In this document: piece after piece, positions 12,340 to 24,303 of the stretch
How the letters are laid out: each line of letters begins with the position of its first letter
Numbering within the stretch: position 1 is the stretch's first letter
Assembly: GCA_964036315.1 (NCBI GenBank)
Contig: OZ038482.1
Span: 17,641,569 to 17,705,568 of the forward strand
Direction: 5' to 3'
DNA: 64,000 bases
From: Acanthosepion esculentum
Taxonomy: Eukaryota; Mollusca; Cephalopoda; Sepiida; Sepiidae
The notes under the pieces: generated by a model
The model's database searches: none
What the model was told of the DNA's origin: nothing
Seen by the model: only the letters and a program-made list of their open reading frames with translations
Made by a program: the position numbers and the translations under genes

Positions 12340-13150
12340 TGTCCCAGTTTTCGCTAAAAAAGTGGCATATCCTGATGAAAAAAGGCCCCAAACTTAATAA
12401 AAACAAAATTTTATCACGAAAAACTTTATGTTATTAATAAGAGTAGAGACCAAAGTATTTTTTGAAATTTTTTATTCATATTTAGCACGTTTAAATTTGT
12501 GGTTGAAAATCTTTTTTTTTTTTTAGCTCAAAGATTACCTAATATTTTGCACTAGCTTTTTTTCACTTAAAAAACACATAAATTTGGAAATTATTGTAAA
12601 AATCAAATAATTGTCCCAATTTAGTGAAACTTTCAGAACTTATTCCGAAATGACTGAATTTATTTAAGAAATGTTTGTCTTTTAGAAAGTCATGGTAAAA
12701 AAAATTTTTTTTTTTACGTCTAATATCCACCTTACTTAATTTTATGAAAACTTTTAAACTAGGTGTGTAACTAATTTTATTTTTTAATTAAATAAAGGAG
12801 ACTTTGAGGAATATAAATCATAAATTTCGTGTAACATTTTGACCCGCTTAAACCCCAATTTTAGCTCTGAATTTAAAATACAAAAATGCAAGAAAAAAAA
12901 CTAAGACGTTTTTTTAATGAAAACAGCTTTTAAATAATGTTTTTTATAAATAATATAAGGACTTTTTTTGTGAAGTCAAAATCCTTTTCGGTAGAATAAT
13001 AAATTTTTACGAGAATTGTTTACTTTTTTTTTTTTTTTTTACATCTAAAAAATTTTATTAATTTTTCTAAAAAAACAAAAACAAAAAGAACTCTCAACGA
13101 TAGTTTTTTTTTTTTATTATTCAAATACACAATTTGTAAATTACTAGTAG
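12340..13150. repeat. Dispersed repeat family A, copy 1, left part
   Basis: This segment aligns collinearly with 48060-48780. Shared landmarks include aacttaataaaaacaaa, agaccaaagtatt, attgtc..aattta.tgaaa, acttaatttyatgaaa and gaatataaatcat. Divergence is high, with poly-T runs of differing length. A matching right part of the same family lies at 16235-16375. See copy 2 at 48040-49580, which keeps terminal inverted repeats. No coding capacity. Confidence 0.75.
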
Positions 13151-13315
13151 TGTTAATTTATAAACTGTCACAATTATTGTGTATTTGAAAAATTATAAAA
13201 AATAACTATTCATCGGTGAGTGTTATTTCTTTTAAGAAATAATTTTATTTTTAAATTTTACTGTAGAGACTAGTCACTAGTGTCTTGAAGTCACTCGTCT
13301 ACAGTAAAAAATAAA
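13090..13315. repeat. Two adjacent inverted repeats
   Basis: The first pairs gatagtttttt...tcaaatacacaa (13097-13132) with ttgtgtatttgaaa...aataactat (about 13175-13210). The second pairs ttttactgtaga...ctag (13256-13280) with cactcgtctacagtaaaa (about 13290-13309). They may be transposon ends or fold-back debris at the right edge of the repeat-family block and lie 600 bp upstream of the LRRC40 start codon. Confidence 0.55.
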
Positions 13316-13319
13316 AGAA

Positions 13320-13927
13320 AAAAAGTTGTATCCACTACGTACGACTACTTACTGACTATTTTTTTTACATTCAACTCAAGTAATCTTTGACAACTGATTT
13401 CTGCTTTACCTCTAGGAAATAAATAAATTGAATCACGGGAAAAAAAATGTATGTTCTTAAGGGATAAACAAGAATTAGACTAGCTAGAGAGCATTTACGT
13501 TTCTTTTCATGAGGTTAAGTTTCCTCAAAATACGAGAATCGTCTCCCTAAGAACTAAGAAGAGAAGAGTAAGCTAAGTTAAGATTAACCAAACTTGAGAA
13601 TTAACATTTTAAATTATAGTATTTTGTAAATAACGTGCTTAAAATGTCTTGTGGTAGGAAGAACGAATACCTCTTATATTCCAATTCCCATGTAAAACTG
13701 TACCGGAATCTTTTTATTATTAGAATTTTAAGGATTTACAAGATGTTATCTTTTTAAGACTACTAAAGTAAACATAAACACAAAAATAGGATATACGAGT
13801 TAATTCCCTTGGCTAAAAGTAACTCTCAAATAAAAAAAGATAGCAAAATTATATTGCAGGCAGCATTAAACGAGAGTGGAAGAAATAAGAAAATAATTTT
13901 TTTTAGGGGTAAAAAAAATAATAAAGT
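13320..13927 (+). promoter_or_regulatory. Presumed LRRC40 promoter/5' UTR region
   Basis: This is the only sequence between the repeat block and the LRRC40 start codon, so promoter and 5' UTR should lie here unless an upstream non-coding exon exists. No TATA box, CpG-rich island or clear initiator stands out in this AT-rich stretch. An overlapping open frame at 13809-14036 runs into exon 1 in another frame and is probably incidental. The transcription start cannot be placed from sequence. Confidence 0.35.
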
Positions 13928-14090
13928 ATGTCAAGACCGGGACGAGGAAGAAATATTCAGAGGCCCTTTGGTGCGAACCCTAGCAGTGCATTTCACGAGG
14001 AAACTGATGATATTCAGGTCCATCCAACCCTTTTGAAAAATGCTCGTAGCAGCGGACACTTAAATATTGCTGGACGAAACTTGACAACCG
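13928..14090 (+). CDS. LRRC40: LRRC40 exon 1 (start codon)
   Basis: Encodes residues 1-54 plus one base. It opens MSRPGRGRNIQRPFGANPSS and closes with SGHLNIAGRNLTT, matching the 'SGQLNLAGRNL.EVP' of vertebrate LRRC40. The ATG has A at -3. Donor gtaagt follows at 14091. The phase-1 end (G|TT) joins exon 2 to give ...TTVPKSV. The exon is isolated from the next by a 7.3-kb intron and lies between two parts of dispersed repeat family A. Confidence 0.93.
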
Positions 14091-17000
14091 GTAAGTAAAA
14101 ATGAGTCACAAACAATCTAGTGACTAGATTCCAGTCTAGCTAAAAAGAACAAGAAAATAAAGAAAAATATTTATAAAATCATCTACAAACTTGAATGAAA
14201 AGCGCTGATTTTTTAATCGAAAAATAGAATTTGAAGGGTTATTTTGAGCGAGGAGGGGGTGTGGTTATTTACTTTTTGTAAATTTGTTTACTAATCGACT
14301 TCACTAAGATTAATTTTTTTTTTAAAGTTTCGATGAAATTAATAATGTACATTTGTTCTTATTTTGAAAAATTTTTTGCCGTTTACACACATTGACAAGT
14401 ATTTTTTTTAACCGTGGCATGTAAAAAAAATCTGTTTATTTACTGATTATGCAAAAAACTGGTTTGTTGAAGCAATTAACTTAGCAATATTAAAGAGAAA
14501 TTGTAAAAAAAATAGTTATAGATGATTTACTTTCTATTAAATTTAGTTCTTGCTGAGAAAAGCAATAGAGAAAAAATAGTTCTCTTCTTAACTGAGAACA
14601 AGACACTTGCTTAATCCGATTGTTGCCTCCCTATTTTTAGTCTTTATGTAACACAAATCAAAATGACTCATGTCTTATATCTGTCATCTGTTTGGATTCG
14701 CACAAAAAAAAGTCTCTTTCATTTATACGCAATTGTATTTTTCCCCGGCATATTTGATTCAACATCTGAAACTCCGTAGTAAAAAATGTGTCTTAAGAAA
14801 AGATTAACATTTATAATACTTTTTAAAATAAAACAAAATAAATGCGCGTCAGTAGTTGTACGGGAAATAACTTTGGGAGAAAAAACGTACAAAATCCACT
14901 GTTTGGAAAAATTAAAATAATAAAAAAAAAATGTGATTGAAAATCTAATATTTCGTGTCGGTTCCATGCTATGTCAATTACTTTTATAAAAATTGTAGGA
15001 AATTAGTACTTGAAAAGAATACTGAAAAAATGTAATTAAACCCATTCGCGTCGCGGCTACAGCAAGGCAGACATAACTGGCGTTGTTTACATACATCTGC
15101 TGAATAATCATGCGGGGAAGCTTCATTTGTCTTGATTATTGCGCACAATTTTTTAAATAGAGCATGATTATTTACAAAATAAAAAAATGCTAGAAAATGA
15201 ATTAATCATTCGACAGGCCCACTGGTTTAATCCTGCTTCCTGCCCACGTTGTGATTGGTTTGATCCAGAAAGCAGAAGTGATGTTCATCTATTCGCGGTC
15301 GACTGAAGATGTAGACACGGCTGGAGAGTCTGTGCTAAGAAATTTAGAATGCACCAAAAAAAAAATTAATATCTGCAGAAAACCGGACAAACAACTATTC
15401 AATGCTTGAATTGTTAATGTCTTTTATATAGCAGAAAAGAATAGTATAGAAAAGAAATGGGTTACAGAAAAGAAAAGTATTTGACGTAAAAACTCATACA
15501 CTGGATTCTAGGCAGTGAGAGGGTATTGTGATTAACTTGTTAAATCGTCTCAGAATGATATACAACTCTTGCGATAGAGGGCTAAAATTTCTGTGCAGGG
15601 CTTAAAGTTTATAGTGGCGTTCCTCCTCAGCAGTAGTAACAGTAGTAGTAATATTCATGGTAGCAGAAGCAGCGGTACTTATATCAACAGTACATGTTAG
15701 CAGACGCTTTGTTCCAATCTCTGACGTCATTTCCTCTCCAACTCGACTCTCCACTGTCTCTTGCCCGGGCTAATTCTCTTCTCCAGTCTCACCAAGAATT
15801 TTCTTCCATCTCTCACTTTCTCAGCATAACTACGCATTTATATAGAAAAAAACGGCTGGTCATAACCGACCCTTGGCCCTACTACTTTGCACACGATTAT
15901 CACAAGGGTTCTGGTTGCTTCAACCAAAATCGTGTGAATTCCAAAGTTTCTTATAGCTTACTAAGCTCTATTTCAATTTTTAACTGATAAAAATTATTTC
16001 GACCATTTCCATTGTCTTCTAATGACCCAGATTCCATTTTGTACAAATTCTGCCCTAGATCAGATTTCTCATCAGTAAACAAAATGCTCTGATCTAGAGT
16101 AGCGAAACTAGATAATCGTGTGCAAAGTAGTAGGGCCAAGGGTCAGTTATGACCAGCCGTTTTTTTCACACACATTTTTTTTTTAAATGAAAAAAAATGT
16201 GTGTGTTTCCCAGACTCTCTCTCTGTCACAAAGTGTTTTGCTTATTGGAAATTTTAATCTATTAGCTTGAAATTAAAAATAAAATAAAAGCTTCAAGAAA
16301 GATTTTTCATTTTTCAAAATTCATTTTATACCTTACATATCGCGAATCCGTGGCAGTACCTACTTATACACAAATTAAATATTGGTGCAATCAAAAACGT
16401 TTTACATTGAAGACAAGGGCAAAATATTTCAATGGTTTTCAGGCAGACATGGGAATCAAAGCACTATATAATTAGTTAATTAAAAAAATCCTTATTTAAA
16501 TACTACATCATATTTTGAAATTGTGTTGTCCTAATCATCTTCACCTGTAAAATAAAGCATTAATTATTTGTTTCTTTCTTCAACTTGCTAGACAAGATGG
16601 TGAACTTGCATGCCACTAATAAGGCCATCCATAAGGTGGTGAGAGAATTCAAACAATGCCATCCAGTTTGTATGATATGAGAAAATTTCAAGTTGCAATT
16701 GGAAAAGATTTTCAGTTGCTATCACTCGCTACCACAAAGAAGTGTATTTGTTGAATGGAGACCTGTACAAACAGCCATATGATGGGAGTGTAAGACAGGA
16801 TGTTACCTTTGATAAAATCGGTTCAAAGCACTATTTCCACAATTAACCCAACTATGGTGAATCAATAGATCCTCATCAGGCTGTAGATAATAACTACCCA
16901 CTTTTAATAGTAGCCAATTAACAAATTTCAGGGATGAGCCTAATACACTTAGTAAAAAGTTTACAACTATATTTAGTGATAATCTTATGTATTTGAAACA

Positions 17001-20000
17001 TATAAAATGCACCTTTTTCCATTCCCCAAAAATAGCTTAAAGAAAGAAGAAAAGAAAAATGTTAAGGCTTTTTGTTGGCTAATTTTATCTCCAACTCTCA
17101 CTCAGATCACTATTCTCAAGATAGAACATGATTCCCAAAATCCTCCAACAGCATTAGCTAGGTCTTCTACATCCTAGTAAGAACATTTGCCCTGTTTTTC
17201 TTTGGGAATACAAATCTCTCAGGCTTAAGGGCACATCAACTTGAAACACTGGTTCCCATATGATCACTGAAGTTATTTCACCTGCATTTTCCACCTCAAC
17301 ATCTACCTCAAGAATGACATCCATCATTATACTGTTTTTATCATGCTGCATGACCACCTTTCTCTCATGGGGTCATCCGATTTCACCTTTTTTATAATAT
17401 CTGACTGTTCTTTCATCTGTCATTTGTCATTCCAGCTAATTCCATCTGCCTGCCCCTTAATATAACTACATGTGATTTGGAGCCAACTGGCAATGGAATA
17501 ATGCCAAACTAATATTTTACATATTGAAAATATTTGCTAACTTAACTCTTCACTCATCTGAATTTGTGACCCCCCCCACTCACACATTTCTTGCTGTTAT
17601 CTTTAGTGTAGAATTATGTTCAAATACCATTATGGTCAGATGTTCTACTTGTATAGTTTAATAGCTGGTACTTACATAATGTTTAACCATAATTTGATTG
17701 GAACTGTCAATAGATTGATTTATTGTATCTGTCTCCATCACCTGTCTCCGTATTTAAATAGTTTCCCTGAATATATCTATTATGTCTCTGCCCATGTGAC
17801 ATATCACGCAATGGTTCAGTTCTCTGAAATCCAATACTGCTCTGACCTTATTCTTTTGCTGGCTGAACAATTGCCATCAAAGGCAATACACTGATTTTCA
17901 TTTTTTTTTCTCTCTCTCCTTGCTACTAGAATGCCTTCCTTTAGCCATTTCTTCATATCATTCTCAAACTTAGCTCTCACTCTCTCCCACCCACTTTCAA
18001 CTTATAGCAACTAACTTTATTCATCAACTACATGGTGGTGAGGTATATTTCTTTCAAAACTATTCTGCAATCCATTCTTCATCATCAAATTCTACATAAA
18101 ACATTCTGTCCTTTGTTGTTAAATTTCTACTTTCTTCTGTTTCAATATCCTCAGAGTCTCTTTCTTGGCAGCATACTTTCTGCACATTGGGCCAATACAA
18201 ACTGCATTCCTTTGTCAATTGTGTTAATTACAGCTACCTCAATCACTCTTTCTTTGACAACATATTCTATCACAATCCATACCACTCTATGGGATTGTAT
18301 TTCAGTTTATCACCATATTTCTGATTTTTCTACTCCACCTATCAACCAATTCCAATGTAACTAACATAGTATCACAGCCAGAATCACTGGTGGAGATCTC
18401 CTCTCTCTCTCTCCCCCACCTATCATTACTTTAACTGTAAACAATGTTGCATGTTAGGACACAGTTACTGAATAGGAGTAGCTATTGATCCAGTAACTCC
18501 TTTTTTCCTGTGGTTGAATTATTTTTCTCTACGATCCATGCTTGATTACACCTTTTAATGAATTCATTCTAGCTTTGGATCATTGTAGTCTTTAGTCTTG
18601 TGGTTCTCAGCACCCAAAGTAGATCCATTAAATGTTCACCTATCTCTTGGTTCCTTGCCACTAATAGCTGATTGCTTTCTATCACTTCACCCAACAGGAT
18701 GCACCATCTCGAGGCCTTTCACTTTATGAACAGTCAGCACCTTAGCTCAGGTTATCACATCATTCATGTTCATAGTTTCTATATCGGGTAACTGTTGAAG
18801 AGCTACTGAGATGTGATCTAAACAAATGCCAGCTTAACCAGTCTCTCCAACTCTTCTCCTATAAATCCTTCTCTGTCATTTTCCTAGTTTCATTAGTGTA
18901 CATATCTACTTCTTTACCTGTTCACCTGTCTCTTCTCAGCTTCCTATAAACCACAAATGTTTCTTGTGTAAATGCCTCTTTTAATCTGGTCACAATTTTT
19001 CTCTATTTAATTGGTCTTCTTCATCCATCTCTAATGACAATGTGTCTCTTTCCAAATATAGTAGTATGAAAGTTTTTGCCAAAATCTTTATTTAATCTTT
19101 TTAAACCATGTGACCATATTTTTGTCTCCACTGAATAACCTTACCATATTACTATTTGGTTTGACCCACACGACTATCCCGCTTTCTTTTAGTGCCAAAA
19201 TAGCTTATGGTTTAGTGACTGAGAGTGAGAGGCATAACCTGTTCCTGTGCAAATAAGTCAAACGTGTTCAGGTAATTCAATGTTACTGATCTCACTCAAA
19301 ATAAAGCTGCAGGAACAATCTAAGATTTTTATAATAATAATAATATGATGATTATTAATAGTAATAGTTGTCGTCATCATCATCGTCATCATAATCACTC
19401 AACTGGGAGAAGCAAAAACATGTTCCCACCCACCCAAAAAATCTCTCTAGTTCACACACATGTTTTTATACTCTCCATCTCTCTTCCATTCAGTTACAAC
19501 TTGCAGAAAACCCAATGTCTATATTACATGTAGATTATTTCTCTAGTTTATTGAAACGTGGATACAGGGGGACATAAGTTGTTTTTAACCTTTTAACACT
19601 CTGCATTATTCACATGTATTACTTTTGACTCTGCTTCCTCAACTACAGTGGCCTCATTCTGAATTTCAATTTTCACTATTGCTATAGCAGGATATGATAA
19701 TACAACCATGAGATTCAAATTTAAAATTTGTTCAGCAAATGGAGTCACCTACAATTGTAGGACTAACATTTTGCTTTAGGAATAAATCATCTTTAGAGTG
19801 CTAATGGTTAATTACATGTCCACAATGTATAGTTGCTCAGAAACATAAAAGTTCTAGAAAGATAGAATTATGAAGTTGCCTGAAAGATAGTGGAACAAAA
19901 CAGTAAATATGTTGTTCAATAAAGTTAATATAGGACTTTTTACTTTTTACTTTTTTTTTCTTAATAAAATAAACAAACTTTATTTGCCACTACATACACA

Positions 20001-23000
20001 CTTAGAAGAATCTGATCAAATATTAGAATTTGTAAGAGAGACCCCTTCTTGATTGGCCAAGTACCTCCTTGACATCTGACCAAATGACTAAACCTTTTCA
20101 GAAGAGCTTCTTGCTTAAAAGAAAAGTTATTAGCCAGATCAAGAAGCATTTCCAAAAATGTTTGGCTGTTTAGTCAGATTTTAGGAAGTAGGTTGCATAG
20201 ATTGCTTATCAGAACCCTCTTGTACTTATATATTTTTATAACACACATACACAAGCACATATCTGTAGTTAAGAGTGTTAACATTTTAATATAATGTGTG
20301 TGAGTGGGTGATAAAGATATAAATACTGTGCACTTAAAAAAAAGTTTTGTGGCAGAGATAGTTATTTGTTATCTATTCCCACCTAGTGCCAGTGATAGGT
20401 GTTTTGAGCTTTGATAAAAAAAAAAATATTAGCGTTGATTTTTCAAGGCAAGCGGGTAAACCCTACTCCCTTGGTTGGAAGATTAATGTAACATAATCAG
20501 AATAAACTAAGCTTATGAAATATCAAAATATTTTTTATTTACCTGTACCACCAAAAACTGATAGCAATTAATTAAGTTTTATAAGTAAAGTGCAATGACA
20601 AAATTACTATCTTTATATTCAAACTAAAAATAATTAACAGATTATGACATTTTCATTCATCAAATTTAAAATGTCAGAAAATTCTATTTTTGCTGTCATC
20701 AGAAGAGTTTAATACATAGAGATGGGTGAATTATCCATCTTGTTACATAGAAAAGTATTACATACAAAAATATGTATAGATGGATAAACTGTTTTTTACT
20801 TATATGTAGTCTGTTTAATTTTTACAGATGCACCATGGTTGTGACCTTGTAGCATACTAAATTTAGTAAATATGGCTACCTACCATGATGCAATAGTTAA
20901 CAAAGTGGTCCTATGGACCGATTCACTAGTGTTATGAGTGCCTTTACCATTTATTTAAATTCTGCTCAATAAATAACTGTGTATATAATGAAGCCAGATT
21001 AAAAGAATTGTTACTTATTTTTACTGTCTTCTTTCTTCAAGAATATTGAGTCACAACCATACTTTATCATGCTACTGCAGTTTCAGTAATAGTGAGTGAA
21101 ATTTATGAGCTCAGATTGCTAGTCCAAACACATGACACTCAAGTTAGACTGACTTACCGAGTTAAAAGGCTCTAACAGCTATACTATTACTCATAGCTTA
21201 TGGGAAGGAGTGGAGTTATGCCTTTTCCCAGGAATATTAGGGTGAAGTAAATGCAAACTGTCCCAGATGGAATTTGAACTTGGTTGCAGATTCCATTGTG
21301 CATACTATTAGGCTACTTGCACATCTGAACTAATGAAATATTAGTCCAGCTTTATGTTTTTAGTATGAAATAATTTGTTTATTGATTTACTAAAATGTTT
21401 TTTTAATTTATGTTGCACAGTTCCAAAGTCTGTATTGAATATCAATATCGAGCAATGCCCTGATGCCAGAAATTTTACTCTTGATGGCAATAATGAACGA
21501 TGGTGGGATCAAACAGATTTGACCAAGCTCATCATGGCCAACAATTGTATGAAAACTTTGCCCGATGATATCCGTCTTCTACATGCATTGCAAGTGCTTG
21601 ATGTAAGGTTTTTTTTAAAATTATTTTCTAGCTATTTTTACTAAAGTTTTTTTGAATGAATTAAAGATGGCTTTTTATATTTCCTCTTTTAACATTTGTA
21701 ATATATATTGTTTCAAATTTTTGAACATGTGTAAATTCATTCTTGTGGTCATTACTTCAAATACTGTCATTTTCATTTGTTTAAATCTATCCTACTTAAG
21801 AAGGAGTTTGACATTCTACTTTTTTAAATGGTTTATTAATTTTTTTCAAAATTATTTTGTAAATTTTAAAAATTTGCTGCAGGATTTTTTTTTTTTGTCT
21901 TTTTGTCTAGATTCATGACAATAGCTTGGAAAGGCTGCCAGATACAATTGGAATGTTACTTGACTTACAAAAACTAGAACTTAGGTAATTAACTTTTTAA
22001 TGCTGTGTCAGATTTAACTTGTGTACAATTATTTCTAACATATTGATGTTTTTCATAAAATAAGTGATTGGGTGTCTTTTTTCATTCCTTTTTTTAACAA
22101 TCTCCAAACACTACTACAATGAATTGCTTAAAAAATATTTACCAGGTTCAAAAGATGCAGTTAGTGTTAAAATACAATAATTACTATGAATTTTATTTCT
22201 ATTGCCAGAAATTGACATGCAGATGACGTGTAACTGTAAAATTGAATATTCTCTTTATCTGTTCTTATGTTATGATGGAAATTCTAACTATGATTTCTTT
22301 CTTATTCTTTTAATATTTGCTCTGTTACTATATATCAAAAGTGGGAAAACAACTTTGATATATTTAATAAATCCTACCTCTGATATCATAGTTGATGTGG
22401 AAAAGTTCTTAACCTGACTAAGGAACCCTTCCCCTACAAAAAAAATTGATGTTTGTTCAGATTTTGGGAATTTGGTTGGGCTAAGAACTTTTCAGTAATC
22501 TCTCGGTATAAACACAACTAGTTACTGTTATAAAGTTTGTAAATATTTATATTATTGATTTTAATTTTCTCAGCCGGAATCAATTGACCACTTTACCAAG
22601 TTCAATAAAGGAATTAACCAACTTGACTGTCCTTCGTCTTGACATAAACCAGATATCTGATCTTCCTGATGAAATTGGAGATTTAGTCAGTTTGGAAGAT
22701 TTGGTAAGTTTAATTAAGTCCCTGCCTGGAAAAACATTAGCGTGTTTAATTGTTATCAAAATGAAGTGTTGTGATTAATTTTTCTATTCTTTTCTTTAAC
22801 TGATATTGTACAGTTTATAATAAATGTTTAACTTTGTCTTTTCATAAGGGATGATGTTTTTTTTAGATGAAGCATGACTCACATTTGAGTTTAATCAAAT
22901 CTTTTATCTCCATTGCTATTATTTACAATTCATTTTAGAAGTCATTTTCAAGTGTTACAATGTCTTAGGCTTTATCACTTGCATTTTTGCCATATTATGT

Positions 23001-24051
23001 GACAATATAAAAATATGTCAGTAATGGAAATAGTAATAATACTATTTCTCTCTCTCACACACACACGCGCATACACACAATAATATGGCGGTACAGTGGA
23101 GTAGTGAGAGCAGAGTTTAAATTCCAGTCAAATTCATTGTATTCACTTGTGCAAATACCCTTGGAAAAGGTATGAATCCATCTCTTCATGGTCTGGGTAA
23201 ATAGCAGGACAGATTGGGTTGTGTAGCCTTGGGTGGCAACTGGTCCAAGAGAACAACAAATCTGAATTCAGAACATTAGGAGGGCCGTTTGTGAACCTTG
23301 TGGCATGTGCTACACCAGCTCTCTGTATTCAGCTCTTCCAAAAAGTGTGCTTGGTTTTGCACAAGCTGTCATCGCAATAATGAAATCATATATGCGAGTA
23401 ATCTGGCTGTTCAGTTCTAAAAACTGAGCTGCTGGACCTTCATATGTCGAAAAATGATAAGAGAGTCTTTATATCTTTATATATATTTTATATGCACAAT
23501 ACTTGGTGGAAAGTGCTTAATATCAGTGATAAACCTAACATATTCAGTTGTATGGATATGAATTTGTGACCCTGGGTTTTACGCTTTTGCGATCATCATT
23601 ATTATTTAAAATTGAATCTATTTATGCTTATTTGTGTTTGATTATGTTTGGTGTAGGATGGGGAATTCCAAACATAATTAAACACAAACAACCATAAATA
23701 GATCCAATTTAAAAAAATAAACCAGTTTGTCTGATGATCACAAAAGTGTGAAACCCAGGGCAAAAAACACATATCCATACAACTGAAATATATATATGAA
23801 TTACAATTAATGAGATCCAAACAATTTACCTCATACAGATGATCATTTCATCTATGAGAAAGTAGTTTTTCCCTGGAATTCTCAAAGCAAATACATTTAC
23901 TAAATACATTCACTTATTTGGTCTATAATAAAAATGATATTGAACTCCCTTTTGTGGATCAGTTTTAATATTTTATATTTATAGGATCTACTTGGATTAC
24001 TTACCCACAGATTTTTTTATCTGTGTGTGTGTATGTATGTATGTATGTATG

Positions 24052-24092
<41 letters not shown>

Positions 24093-24246
24093 CAGTGTAA
24101 CCCGGATATAAGAGAAATTTTCTCTGGTCCCAAATTAGAGCCTGTGTTAATGTATATATAATAGACCAAACCCGGATATAAGAGAAACCCGGATATAAGA
24201 GACATAGTCTCCGGTACCGACAACTCTCTTATATCCGGGTTACACT

Positions 24247-24303
<57 letters not shown>

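Noticed and set aside
17154..17357. Minus-strand open frame MVMQHDKNSIMMDVILEVDV...
   Set aside because: Short, unsupported by splice sites or by any family I recognise; intron 1 background.
18690..18810. Minus-strand LTVHKVKGLEM, resembling the UvrD-type helicase motif 'VHKAKGLEW'
   Set aside because: Only one motif, stops on both sides, and no Walker A or other helicase motif found nearby; too weak to call.
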